A DNA stretch of 64,000 nt from Nanobdellota archaeon (GCA_021813435.1 JAKAKR010000004.1:56972-120971), one strand, 5' to 3'. Positions 1 through 8,088 are shown, counted from the first letter of the stretch. Numbers and translations are program-made. Notes: generated by a model not told the origin, from the letters alone.

Positions 1-2534
1 TTGGAATCCCAGTTCCTCAAGGATTCACTATCACGACAGAGGTCTGCGCATTGTATTATGAGAATAACAGGAAAGTTCCCGTAGGGCTCAAGGCGCAGGT
101 TGATGCGAATGTCGCGCGATTGGAAAAGACCATGAATGCAAGATTCGGCGATAAGACCAATCCTCTTTTGGTCTCTGTCCGCTCAGGAGCCGCAGCATCA
201 CTTCCTGGAATGATGGATACCATCCTCAATCTCGGAATCAATGACGAGGTTGTGCAGGCGCTCATCAAAAAGACCGGCAATGAGCGATTTGCTTACGATA
301 CATATCGCAGGTTCATCCAGATGTTTGGTGATGTCGTCATGGGTGTTCCCCACCACGACTTTGAGCATGAGATCCAAAAGATCAAGGACAAGCGAAAAGT
401 CCATCATGATATCGACCTTACTGCTGCAGACTTCAAGGAACTCATCGCAAATTATAAGGCATTGGTCCAGAAAGTCACGAAAAAATCATTCCCGCAGGAC
501 CCGCGCGTGCAACTCGACATGGCAATCGAGGCAGTATTCGGTTCATGGAACAATAATCGCGCAATCGCCTACAGGCAACTGAACGATATCACTGGCCTTA
601 AAGGCACTGCAGTCAATGTCCAATCCATGGTCTTTGGAAACATGGGACAGACTTCAGGGACAGGCGTATGCTTTTCACGCAATCCTTCGACTGGAGAGAA
701 CAAATTCTACGGCGAGTACCTCATGAATGCGCAGGGTGAGGATGTTGTTGCAGGAATAAGGACACCGCTTTCAATCCAGGAACTCGAAAAACAGAATCCG
801 CGGGTCTACAAACAGCTTGTGGACATCAAGAACAAACTTGAGCAGCATTTTACTGATATGCAGGATATGGAATTCACCATCCAGGAAGGCAAGCTCTACA
901 TCCTGCAGACCCGCAACGGCAAGAGGACTGCTGCAGCAGCTGTCAGGATCGCTGTTGAAATGGTCAAGGAAAAACTTATTGACAAAAAAACTGCAATCTT
1001 ACGTGTCGAGCCGAATCAACTCGATCAATTGCTGCACAAGCAGATTGATCCCCAGGCTAAGGCAAAAGCAGAACTCATTGCAAAGGGCCTTCCGGCAAGC
1101 CCAGGCGCTGCAGTCGGAAAGATTGTCTTTACTGCTGAACATGCTGAGGAAGCAGCAAAAACAGACAAGGTCATCCTCGTGCGGACAGAGACAAGCCCTG
1201 AAGATCTTATCGGAATGAATGTGAGTCAGGGAATCCTTACTTCGCGCGGCGGAATGACAAGCCATGCAGCAGTTGTTGCGCGTGGCATGGGCAAGTGCTG
1301 CGTCTCAGGATGCCAGGACATTAAGGTCGATGAAAAGGCAAAGACACTCACTGTCGCCGCAAAAAAATTAGTCCTTAAAGAATTTGATGATATTACGCTT
1401 GATGGATCGACTGGCGAAGTGTTCAAGGGATCATTAAATCTCGTCGAGCCGGGCCTTTCAGGGAATTTTGCAACGCTCATGCAATGGGCTGATGAATTCC
1501 GGACATTGAAGATCCGGACAAATGCAGATGTCCCCCGTGATGCAAAAGTGGCGCGAGGATTCGGTGCAGAAGGAATAGGCCTCTGCAGAACAGAGCATAT
1601 GTTCTTTGAGGGTGATCGGATCAAGGCGATGCGCGAAATGATCCTTGCTTCAAACCTCGAGCAGCGCAAGAAGGCACTTGCAAAACTCTTGCCGTACCAG
1701 AAATCAGATTTCAAGGGACTCCTCAAGGAAATGGCTGGACTTCCGGTAACTATCCGATTGCTTGACCCGCCGCTCCACGAATTCCTCCCCAAGGAAAAGA
1801 AGGATATTGATGATCTTGCAAAGGAGATGAAAGTTCCTGCACAACGTATCATTGAGATTTCTGAACACTTGCATGAAGTCAATCCCATGCTCGGACATCG
1901 TGGATGCCGCCTCGGGATAACTTACCCGGAAATAACAGAGATGCAGGTCCAGGCAATCATGGAAGCGGCATGTGAACTCGTCAAGGAAAAAGTTGACGCA
2001 AAGCCGGAAATCATGGTACCGCTCGTCGGAAACATCACAGAATTACAGCACCAGAAAGCGATCATCAAAAAAGTCGCTGAGGAGACTATTGCAAAATACA
2101 AGGTCAAGGTCGATTATATGATCGGAACAATGATTGAGGTTCCGCGTGCAGCACTCACTGCTGACGCGATTGCGACAGAGGCAGAATTCTTCTCATTCGG
2201 AACAAATGATCTCACGCAGATGACACTCGGATTCTCGCGTGATGACATCGGAAAATTCCTTCCTGAATACCTGAAGAAGAATCTTCTTGAGAAGGACCCA
2301 TTCGCAGTCTTGGACCAGACCGGCGTCGGACAATTAGTCCAGATGGCAGTCGAGAAAGGCAGAAAAACGCGGCCAAACATCAAACTCGGGATCTGTGGAG
2401 AGCACGGCGGAGAGCCAAGCTCAGTTGCATTCTGCCACAAGGTTGGCCTGAACTATGTCTCCTGCTCGCCATACCGCGTACCGATCGCACGTCTTGCAGC
2501 AGCACATGCAGCAATAAAGCAAACGAAGAAATAA
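1..2534 (+). CDS. ppdK: Pyruvate, phosphate dikinase (5' partial)
   Basis: Interconverts pyruvate + ATP + phosphate and PEP + AMP + PPi in the cytosol, linking glycolysis and gluconeogenesis. The frame is open to the left window edge: bases 3-50 encode GIPVPQGFTITTEVCA, a typical N-terminal PPDK stretch, so the TTG at 51 in the ORF track is not the start. About 35 N-terminal residues are probably outside the window. The phosphohistidine motif GGMTSHAAVVARG lies near visible residue 418. The C-terminal PEP-binding barrel carries GICGEHGGEPSSVAF and the ending VSCSPYRVPIARLAAAHAA, which has the catalytic cysteine. The visible 843 residues match the family length less the missing N terminus. A T-rich tract follows the stop. 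Identification is very secure. Confidence 0.97.
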   Translation, partial: GIPVPQGFTITTEVCALYYENNRKVPVGLKAQVDANVARLEKTMNARFGDKTNPLLVSVRSGAAASLPGMMDTILNLGINDEVVQALIKKTGNERFAYDTYRRFIQMFGDVVMGVPHHDFEHEIQKIKDKRKVHHDIDLTAADFKELIANYKALVQKVTKKSFPQDPRVQLDMAIEAVFGSWNNNRAIAYRQLNDITGLKGTAVNVQSMVFGNMGQTSGTGVCFSRNPSTGENKFYGEYLMNAQGEDVVAGIRTPLSIQELEKQNPRVYKQLVDIKNKLEQHFTDMQDMEFTIQEGKLYILQTRNGKRTAAAAVRIAVEMVKEKLIDKKTAILRVEPNQLDQLLHKQIDPQAKAKAELIAKGLPASPGAAVGKIVFTAEHAEEAAKTDKVILVRTETSPEDLIGMNVSQGILTSRGGMTSHAAVVARGMGKCCVSGCQDIKVDEKAKTLTVAAKKLVLKEFDDITLDGSTGEVFKGSLNLVEPGLSGNFATLMQWADEFRTLKIRTNADVPRDAKVARGFGAEGIGLCRTEHMFFEGDRIKAMREMILASNLEQRKKALAKLLPYQKSDFKGLLKEMAGLPVTIRLLDPPLHEFLPKEKKDIDDLAKEMKVPAQRIIEISEHLHEVNPMLGHRGCRLGITYPEITEMQVQAIMEAACELVKEKVDAKPEIMVPLVGNITELQHQKAIIKKVAEETIAKYKVKVDYMIGTMIEVPRAALTADAIATEAEFFSFGTNDLTQMTLGFSRDDIGKFLPEYLKKNLLEKDPFAVLDQTGVGQLVQMAVEKGRKTRPNIKLGICGEHGGEPSSVAFCHKVGLNYVSCSPYRVPIARLAAAHAAIKQTKK

Positions 2535-2564
2535 TGATAGAACAATCAATCTCTTAATGTATCC

Positions 2565-2604
2565 TTTTTTTTACGATTTTCTTCTGTTTTTTATAGTTTT
2601 TTTC
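2565..2604 (+). terminator. T-tract terminator after ppdK
   Basis: Several runs of five to eight T lie within about 70 bases of the ppdK stop codon. Archaeal intrinsic termination uses such U-tracts without needing a hairpin. Confidence 0.45.
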
Positions 2605-2621
2605 TAATTATAATTTTAATA

Positions 2622-2692
2622 GTAATATCATATTACGATTTTATGATCTATATATCATCTTTTATAGTATCATACTATGAAGTATCATACTA
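2622..2692. promoter_or_regulatory. Three palindromic operator-like sites before the VIT gene
   Basis: Three odd-length palindromes are centred on C: GTAATAT-C-ATATTAC (2622-2636), ATAGTAT-C-ATACTAT (2664-2678) and AGTAT-C-ATACT (2681-2691). The last two form a 12-bp direct repeat, AGTATCATACTA, with a 15-bp period. They lie upstream of the likely TATA (CTTTATTAATTA, near 2717) of the downstream transporter gene. A related site (ATAGTATCATATAT) overlaps the predicted start of the next transcript at 3584. The binding protein is unknown. Confidence 0.55.
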
Positions 2693-2744
2693 CAGGCGAT
2701 ATATAATCATCACCTTTATTAATTATTGATATCACTACACTGCC

Positions 2745-3527
2745 ATGTCACTCACCCGTAATCTGGAAAAGGCCAAAGATGCATATCTTAATAATGATGT
2801 GCAAGCATCGAAAACAGCGCACACGACATGTTCTTCTGAACAGCATCAAAAATCAGGCCAGTACCTGAAGAGTGCGGTCTATGGCGGACTCGACGGAACA
2901 ATTACAACCTTTGCAGTTGTTGCAGGAGTCGCAGGAGCTGCCCTCTCTGCAAATGTCGTTCTCATCATGGGATTTGCAAATCTTATCGGTGATGGACTCT
3001 CTATGGCGATCGGCGATTATCTGAGCACCAAATCCGAGCGGGAATACCATAAGGCAGAGCGCAGACGCGAAACCTGGGAGTTCGAGAATTATCCTGCAGG
3101 GGAAAAAACCGAGATGGTCGAGATCTACATGCAGAAGGGATACGCGAAAAAAGAGGCCGAGGATATTGTCGCGCGCATGGCACAAAATAAGGAAGCGTTT
3201 GTCGATGTCATGATGGTTGAAGAGCTCGGCATCATGGAGTCAGACGAATCGCCAGTCAAGAATGCACTCGTCACATTTGGATCATTTCTCCTTTTCGGAT
3301 TCATCCCTGTCCTTGCGTTTGTTCTGGCATTATGGATAGGGGTAGCATTCAATGCATTTCTTGTCGCTTCGTTGCTCACGGCGCTCACGCTTTTTGCGCT
3401 TGGCGCATTCAAGACTAAGGTGACTGGAAAGAATTGGTTCTATTCGGGTTTTGAGATGCTTCTTGTCGGAGGAATCGCTGCAGGAGCCGCATACGGCATT
3501 GGCGCACTGGTTGCGCATCTCGTGTGA
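2745..3527 (+). CDS. VIT1/CCC1-family Fe2+/Mn2+ transporter
   Basis: A 260-residue membrane protein of the vacuolar iron transporter (CCC1/VIT1) family, expected to move Fe2+ or Mn2+ across the cytoplasmic membrane. The N-terminal helix pair carries the family signature YGGLDGTITTFAVVAG (about residues 45-60), followed by NLIGDGLSMAIGDYLS. A charged cytoplasmic segment of about residues 85-160, rich in Glu and holding paired EE motifs, matches the metal-binding domain of the family. Three more helices follow to the C terminus. A TATA-like CTTTATTAATTA about 26 bases before the ATG suggests a leaderless transcript. Tandem palindromes upstream point to metal-responsive control, but that is inference. 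Confidence 0.9.
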   Translation: MSLTRNLEKAKDAYLNNDVQASKTAHTTCSSEQHQKSGQYLKSAVYGGLDGTITTFAVVAGVAGAALSANVVLIMGFANLIGDGLSMAIGDYLSTKSEREYHKAERRRETWEFENYPAGEKTEMVEIYMQKGYAKKEAEDIVARMAQNKEAFVDVMMVEELGIMESDESPVKNALVTFGSFLLFGFIPVLAFVLALWIGVAFNAFLVASLLTALTLFALGAFKTKVTGKNWFYSGFEMLLVGGIAAGAAYGIGALVAHLV

Positions 3528-3583
3528 TCATAGCGTAATGACTCTATATACCGTCAACTTTAAATATCGCTATTCTTCTATGA

Positions 3584-3596
3584 TAGTATCATATAT
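3584..3596. promoter_or_regulatory. Operator-like site at the TM2/mscL promoter
   Basis: ATAGTATCATATAT repeats the core of the sites before the VIT gene. It follows a TATA box (CTTTAAATATC, about 3558-3568) by roughly 25 bases, so it would cover the transcription start. Confidence 0.45.
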
Positions 3597-3610
3597 GGCG
3601 AGGTTTGATC

Positions 3611-3871
3611 ATGGCACAGAAAAAAACCAAACAACAGAAAAATACGGCGCAGAAGAAAGTCTATGTCTCCTCAATCCGTGAAGTGAATTGGGTGCTCTGC
3701 CTAGTGATGTCCATCATTTTTGGATGGTTTGGCGTTGACCGGTTCATCATGGGAAAAGTAGGGACTGGACTGCTCAAATTATTCACCATCGGCGGACTGG
3801 GTATCTGGTGGATTGTCGATATTATTCTTATCGCAACCAAGTATCAGTTCAAGGATATTGCGTGGAGCTGA
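3611..3871 (+). CDS. TM2-domain membrane protein
   Basis: Small protein of about 86 residues with a lysine-rich N terminus followed by a TM2 domain: two hydrophobic helices around a WFGVDRFIMGKVGTGLLKL turn, then GGLGIWWIVDIILI. TM2 proteins occur in bacteria, archaea and eukaryotes, and their biochemical role is not settled. The ORF track begins at TTG 3605; the ATG at 3611 is preferred because GAGGT lies a few bases upstream. mscL follows after a 21-base gap, so the two are probably co-transcribed. Confidence 0.85.
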   Translation: MAQKKTKQQKNTAQKKVYVSSIREVNWVLCLVMSIIFGWFGVDRFIMGKVGTGLLKLFTIGGLGIWWIVDIILIATKYQFKDIAWS

Positions 3872-3892
3872 AAAAATCTCGGAGGGAACATT

Positions 3893-4201
3893 ATGGGAAA
3901 ACTAATCCGTGAATTCAAGGAGTTTCTTGAGGAATACAAGGTCATAGGTTTAGCTGTTGCATTCATCATCGGTGCAGCACTCACAGCACTTGTGCAGGCA
4001 TTGGTCAATTTTATTATCATGCCGATTATCACGCCATTCATCCCTGGCGGCGGATGGAAGGATGCAACATTTAGCGCTGGACCGATAGTTATCAGTTGGG
4101 GCGCATTCCTTGCAGCACTCATCAATTTTATCATCATTGCATTCGTCGTATTCCTTATCGCAAAATATATGTTTAAGGAAGAGAAGGTCGCAAAGAAGTA
4201 A
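3893..4201 (+). CDS. mscL: Large-conductance mechanosensitive channel
   Basis: MscL opens under membrane tension to release solutes during hypo-osmotic shock and forms a homopentamer. The 102 residues show the amphipathic N terminus (REFKEFLEEYKVIGLAVAFI), the tightly packed Gly/Ala pore helix TM1 with VIGLAVAFIIGAALTALV, a short loop with PFIPGGGWKDA, and TM2 ending in a charged tail EEKVAKK. It is shorter than most bacterial MscL (about 130-150 residues), mainly in the loop and the C-terminal bundle. A strong ribosome binding site (GGAGGG) precedes the ATG. It shares an operon with the TM2 gene. Confidence 0.92.
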   Translation: MGKLIREFKEFLEEYKVIGLAVAFIIGAALTALVQALVNFIIMPIITPFIPGGGWKDATFSAGPIVISWGAFLAALINFIIIAFVVFLIAKYMFKEEKVAKK

Positions 4202-4224
4202 ACGATGGTTGCGTTCGCATAGTA

Positions 4225-4249
4225 TTTTTTTCTTTTTTATTCTTTATCT
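4225..4249 (+). terminator. T-tract terminator after mscL
   Basis: T7-C-T6 runs begin about 25 bases after the mscL stop, at the convergent junction with the next minus-strand operon. Confidence 0.45.
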
Positions 4250-5392
4250 TCTATGATATCTTTCAATTTCTTTTTTTAGGTCCAGATACATCGCTGCCCA
4301 GAGCATGCGGGTCTCTGCAGCAAAGAATGGCGAGGAGTAAGGCTTTTTGTTGCGGGTATAGACCTCGATGAATGCGTGATGCGCTGCGATGAGTTGCGTA
4401 TACTGATGCAATGCATCCTGCGCAGAACTTGGCGCAATCATTGCAAGCACCTTGATATATGGCATGGCAAGAAATGTCCAGTGTGCATCCGCTTCCCAAC
4501 CTTGGACAAAAAATTCCTGCCAGATGAATTTTCCTGATCCCTTCCCTTTCTCATATCGCAAGGGGAATGGTTGGTCAAGCCCGCCATTCTGGATTGCCTT
4601 TATTGACTGTCGCATCATCTGTCGATCAGTAATGACAGAAAGCCAATACGGAAAGACATTGCAGTGCGCGGTGAGCGTATCATCATCAGGACTATTCCTG
4701 AAATAATTTCCATTCCAATAATATTTGAGAAGATTTTTTTGCAACGGGTATTTTTTGAGGGTATTGACAAGAACTGTTTTACTCATCATCCTGTTGATTT
4801 TTTCAATCTCAGAAGAGAGCATGCATGCCATGATCATATCATAACATGATGCATATACAATTGCATGATCGCGCATGCCTGAGAACTGGGCGCGCCGTAC
4901 AATTCCGCGACTCTCATCAATGACTTTCTGCTCAAACTTTGCGATTTCAGCATTCAGGAATGCATGATATGCTACAATAATCTTGCGCGCTTTGGCGATC
5001 CGCAGGCTCCTGAAAAAATATGCTACGCTATCCGGACTGTAGATATCAGGGAAGTTGATGCATTTTCCTTTTGGCGTGATAAGAACAGTGATTGCGCCCT
5101 GCGCGCGATACTTTGCTGCAGCATACTCGAGTGTTTTGATAACCCGCTGCGCGTGTCCTATATTGCAGAGCGCCTCTGCGCACATACCAAAATCCCGCGC
5201 ATAGAACTCTGGGTAATTCGAATCTTTTTTTGCGCTGGTCTGGAAATACTGCTTTTCCGCATTCCAGCAGTCATCAATAATCGCATTGCAGATAGTATGG
5301 TCTGTTCCGGGATATTTTTCGAATCCCGCACAGGCTACGCGCATCTTCCTTTTGAACATGCGCAGTCCTTCGGTGATGAGTGCAGGATTCAT
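4244..5392 (-). CDS. Six-hairpin (alpha/alpha) glycosidase-like protein
   Basis: 382 residues, mostly helical, with repeated aromatic and acidic motifs typical of (alpha/alpha)6-barrel glycosidases: PEFYARDFGMCAEAL near residue 63, YYWNGNYFRNSPDDDTLTAHC near 225, and GWEADAHWTF near 300. RDF and the paired acidic residues resemble the active-site shelf of amylo-alpha-1,6-glucosidase or neutral-invertase-like enzymes. The substrate cannot be read from sequence. No signal peptide is seen, so it is probably cytosolic. It overlaps the upstream glycosyltransferase by 4 bases (ATGA), so translational coupling is likely. The three-gene operon suggests synthesis or turnover of a cell-surface glycan or glycolipid. 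Confidence 0.6.
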   Translation of the reverse strand: MNPALITEGLRMFKRKMRVACAGFEKYPGTDHTICNAIIDDCWNAEKQYFQTSAKKDSNYPEFYARDFGMCAEALCNIGHAQRVIKTLEYAAAKYRAQGAITVLITPKGKCINFPDIYSPDSVAYFFRSLRIAKARKIIVAYHAFLNAEIAKFEQKVIDESRGIVRRAQFSGMRDHAIVYASCYDMIMACMLSSEIEKINRMMSKTVLVNTLKKYPLQKNLLKYYWNGNYFRNSPDDDTLTAHCNVFPYWLSVITDRQMMRQSIKAIQNGGLDQPFPLRYEKGKGSGKFIWQEFFVQGWEADAHWTFLAMPYIKVLAMIAPSSAQDALHQYTQLIAAHHAFIEVYTRNKKPYSSPFFAAETRMLWAAMYLDLKKEIERYHRR

Positions 5393-6447
5393 TTGTTCTT
5401 GTGCGTCTCGCTTGAGATGATCTCTTCAATTTTTTCGATGATGCGCGCATTCCCCTCAGGATTGTAGGTTGCAAGGCGCGCGGCATACTGCTCGATGCGT
5501 GCGATGAATCGCGTTATGCCGGCGTGTGTCGCACTGTCCTGTATATCCCCATATCCCAGTCTTTTGATTTCAAGTGCATTGAGAATCTGCTCGAACTGCC
5601 CCTTGATGGGGATACAAAGGATCGGTTTGTGCAGGGATATTGCTTCTGAGACAAAAGTAAACCCCCCATTTGCAATGCACGCCTTGCATTCACGGAACTC
5701 CTTAAAGAATCGGTCCTGATTGAATTTGCGATAGGTGATATGATCCTCAACTGCCTCCTTGTTGAATCCGTAGACGATGAATTTCTCATCGATCTTTTGC
5801 AATGCACGGATGAGCTTGGTATTGGTGCTTGAGGTCTGATAGACGAGAATATACTCTTTTGTTGCAGTCTTTGCAACGATGATCTCTTTGCGCAGCACCG
5901 GCGGATAGAGGAAGGTGTTCTGGAATCGGACAGGCTCATAGAAAAACGTAGTGATGAGATGATAATCGATATTGGTGCACCAGAGTCCGACAATAATCCT
6001 GGCTTTGTGATAATCGCGAGCATATTTTGCAGGGACACGATATTTGAGATGGGTTACGGCATGGACATTGCAGAGGCAGATGCTCGGGATGCGCAGCAGC
6101 GTACTGACGACCGTGATTGCATTCTCAAAATCCGTGATGATGATTACAGGTTTGAATCGTTTGACCAGGGTATAGAGTGTAGTGAAATTGTCCTTGCTGT
6201 GCCTGAAGACGATGTTGAGAAATTTTCTTGCAGTGTCGATATCATCGACAGTATTGTCTCGGTACTGGATGGGCGGACCGATGATTGCAGTCACGTCCTT
6301 GAATTCTCTTTTGAGCACTTCATACCCGCGCCTGCTGCTGACCACAATCTTTACCTTGTGCTTCTTCTGCAGTTCCCGGATGATGACTGAACTCCGGACG
6401 ACATGACCCATGCCTTCGCCGGTGATGGAGTAGACGATGCGTGCCAT
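5389..6447 (-). CDS. MJ1255/MurG-like glycosyltransferase
   Basis: 352 residues with a GT-B arrangement. The N terminus ARIVYSITGEGMGHVVRSS is the glycine-rich GxGHxxR loop of the MJ1255/VC2487 family, which is related to MurG and diacylglycerol glucosyltransferases. The C-terminal donor-binding half has CKACIANGGFTFVSEAISL near residue 255 and KPILCIPIKGQFEQ after it, the usual nucleotide-sugar site. It should transfer a sugar from a nucleotide-sugar donor to a lipid or protein acceptor at the membrane. It lies between an LPG-synthase-like flippase/synthase gene (27-base gap) and a glycosidase-like gene (4-base overlap). No clear ribosome binding site is seen. Confidence 0.85.
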   Translation of the reverse strand: MARIVYSITGEGMGHVVRSSVIIRELQKKHKVKIVVSSRRGYEVLKREFKDVTAIIGPPIQYRDNTVDDIDTARKFLNIVFRHSKDNFTTLYTLVKRFKPVIIITDFENAITVVSTLLRIPSICLCNVHAVTHLKYRVPAKYARDYHKARIIVGLWCTNIDYHLITTFFYEPVRFQNTFLYPPVLRKEIIVAKTATKEYILVYQTSSTNTKLIRALQKIDEKFIVYGFNKEAVEDHITYRKFNQDRFFKEFRECKACIANGGFTFVSEAISLHKPILCIPIKGQFEQILNALEIKRLGYGDIQDSATHAGITRFIARIEQYAARLATYNPEGNARIIEKIEEIISSETHKNK

Positions 6448-6474
6448 GGTGATTGATTATTAGTTTTTTCTCTT

Positions 6475-7530
6475 TTATTCGCCTGTTCTTTTCTTCCGTT
6501 CAATAATGGTCCGTTTCTCCTGATATTTTTTCTCGACAATCTTTGCAGGACTGAACCCGAATATCGCAAGCAGGATCATACCGATCACTCCCCACGCGAG
6601 ATCCTTGATGCGAACCAGAAATGCAAGCGCGACTGCAGCGCTGCCTGATATGCCGATGATTGCAAACGCTGAGACCTGTCCTGCCTCAAGGACGCCGACT
6701 GCCATAGGGATTGGAAAGAGGACTGCCATTCCGATGAATGAGATGATGAAGAATAATTCGACATATCCGAGATGGAGTCCAAGAAGCGTTGTTGCAAGCT
6801 TGTACTCAGCGAACATGACTGCCCAGGAAAATATGCTGATTGCCATGCTGACCATAAATGCTTTCTTGTCATTCTTGTAGAAATCGATCATGATCAGTTC
6901 GATCTCTTCAATCTTATGCTCGAGTTTGATGATGGTCTGATTCTTAATCCTGTTCAGTCCCGATATCTGGAAGAGTCGTAGAAAGAAGTGCCGATTGGTG
7001 AGCATCCGGTAATAGAATATCCCGACGATTGTGACAAAGAGGATTGCGCCAACAATAAGAAATATCTTAAGGCCGATAGGGACAACATAGTGGAGCATGA
7101 CAAGGATTGCGCCGATGATAAAGAGCAACCCTGATGTGGTGGTGTCGATGATCTTGTCGATCATGACTGTTGAGAGCGCCTTGGTGAACTCTGCACCATG
7201 CTCTCCGAGGAGCGCTGCCTGGGTCGGTTCCCCGCCGACGCGCGGACCGGGTGTAAAAAAATTGATTGCAGTCCCAATGATGCGATAATAGAATAATCGG
7301 AGGAATGGCACTTTTATTTCCCGCGAGCGCAGGATGACGTCCCAGCGCCAGGTGAGGACAATAAAGATGCAGGTGACTGCAATGATATAGAGCAGGAGCG
7401 TCGTGGGATTGAAATTTTTATAGACATTAATGATTGCCCGCAGACCATATCCCTTGACGATCACGTACATTGCGGCAAGTCCAATGACTAGGAAGAATAT
7501 CGTGAAAAAGTTTCTCCAGTTGATTTTCAT
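6475..7530 (-). CDS. LPG-synthase-like (UPF0104) integral membrane protein
   Basis: 351 residues with about eight hydrophobic helices, belonging to the lysylphosphatidylglycerol synthase transmembrane region / UPF0104 family. Family-type features are YRIIGTAINFFTPGPRVGGEP near residue 85 and the later FPIPMAVGVLEAGQ. Archaeal members lack the bacterial aminoacyl-transferase domain, as here, and are usually found with glycosyltransferases. The role is probably transport or assembly of a lipid-linked product. The promoter is readable: CTTTAAAAAAG on the minus strand about 27 bases before the ATG, so the mRNA is likely leaderless. It is the first gene of the three-gene surface-glycan operon. Confidence 0.82.
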   Translation of the reverse strand: MKINWRNFFTIFFLVIGLAAMYVIVKGYGLRAIINVYKNFNPTTLLLYIIAVTCIFIVLTWRWDVILRSREIKVPFLRLFYYRIIGTAINFFTPGPRVGGEPTQAALLGEHGAEFTKALSTVMIDKIIDTTTSGLLFIIGAILVMLHYVVPIGLKIFLIVGAILFVTIVGIFYYRMLTNRHFFLRLFQISGLNRIKNQTIIKLEHKIEEIELIMIDFYKNDKKAFMVSMAISIFSWAVMFAEYKLATTLLGLHLGYVELFFIISFIGMAVLFPIPMAVGVLEAGQVSAFAIIGISGSAAVALAFLVRIKDLAWGVIGMILLAIFGFSPAKIVEKKYQEKRTIIERKKRTGE

Positions 7531-7583
7531 GCCATAGAGCGAAGAGGAACTGCTTTTTTAAAGGTATCGAAAGAACTATTCTA

Positions 7584-7672
7584 CGGGCGTGCGAGGATTT
7601 GAACCCCGGACCTACAGCTTGCTTCTATACCAATAGAAGGCTGTCGCGCTATCCAAGCTGCGCTACACGCCC
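7584..7672 (-). tRNA. tRNA-Arg(UCU) with 14-nt intron
   Basis: The minus strand folds as a full cloverleaf: acceptor GGGCGTG/CACGCCC, D stem GCGC/GCGC, anticodon stem ACAGC/GCTGT, T stem CGGGG/CCTCG with loop TTCAAAT, and discriminator G. The D loop contains GGA, giving A20, an arginine identity base. The anticodon loop is 21 nt instead of 7: anticodon UCU and A37 are followed by a 14-nt insert, TTGGTATAGAAGCA, at the canonical 37/38 intron site. CUUCUAU pairs fully with AUAGAAG around UGGU, giving the helix expected for the splicing substrate. CCA is not encoded. This gene is absent from the ORF track. Confidence 0.93.
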
Positions 7673-7697
7673 ATGAATTCTTTGAAGACGCATATCG

Positions 7698-7707
7698 TAT
7701 TTAAAGT
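7698..7707 (-). promoter_or_regulatory. TATA box of tRNA-Arg
   Basis: CTTTAAATAC on the minus strand is centred about 30 bases before the mature 5' end. The target duplication of the neighbouring inverted-repeat element starts only five bases upstream, next to the BRE. Confidence 0.6.
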
Positions 7708-7711
7708 TGAT

Positions 7712-7939
7712 TATTTCCTTAGCTGTGTCGAAATCATCATTGCCATCAAAGGATGAGCGGATATTCATCACTCATCACATGCTTAGGGAATTGAATTAAA
7801 CAAAGAATTTGTTTAACTTCCTGAAAATCTTTAATTTTTTTGACAATAGAACTGAGCATATCGAATGTTCTTTCTGGTTTGAGCGAATAGATGGCAACCG
7901 GAGTGAAGCGAGGATGATTTCGACATAGCTTATTTCCTT
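7712..7939. mobile_element. 210-bp MITE-like element with 9-bp target duplication
   Basis: Inverted repeats AGCTGTGTCGAAATCATC (7721-7738) and GATGATTTCGACATAGCT (7913-7930) match at 17 of 18 positions. They are flanked immediately outside by a perfect 9-bp direct repeat, TATTTCCTT (7712-7720 and 7931-7939). This is the signature of a transposon insertion. The 210-bp body has no credible ORF, so it would be a non-autonomous element. It contains a 9-bp stem hairpin, TTAAACAAA-gaa-TTTGTTTAA (7796-7816). It sits directly upstream of the tRNA-Arg promoter and fills much of the 470-base gene-free stretch. Confidence 0.8.
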
Positions 7940-8014
7940 TCTGTTCTTTTTACGGGATAAATAATTTGTTTTGGTTTTGTACGTATTGCATAAGACGTCT
8001 ACACTAGATTTATG

Positions 8015-8088
8015 TACTTACTATGTAAGTATTTTTTAAATTTTATTTATACGAATACTTAAAATCATTACTACTTACATCGTAAGTA
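8015..8088. repeat. Two near-identical 17-bp palindromes
   Basis: TACTTAC-TAT-GTAAGTA (8015-8031) and TACTTAC-ATC-GTAAGTA (8072-8088) are perfect dyads with a 3-base centre, 57 bp apart, in an AT-rich spacer. They look like dimer binding sites of a regulator or recombinase. The nearby minus-strand operon ends at 8147, so no obvious target gene follows. The only plus-strand ORF beyond them is a 14-codon ORF (8106-8150), which I do not call. Confidence 0.6.

Noticed and set aside
51-56. TTG start of the PPDK ORF
   Set aside because: In-frame conserved PPDK residues continue to the left edge, so the gene starts before the window.
1226-1888. 220-aa ORF opposite PPDK
   Set aside because: Antisense shadow of a strongly conserved coding region, with no start signal.
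2665-2692. NikR operator
   Set aside because: NikR sites are GTATGA and TCATAC in inverted order with a 13-16 bp spacer; here the half-sites form short C-centred palindromes in direct repeat.
7735-7790. Possible C/D box sRNA (repeated TGATGA on the minus strand)
   Set aside because: No D box (CTGA) at suitable spacing, and the sequence belongs to the inverted-repeat element.
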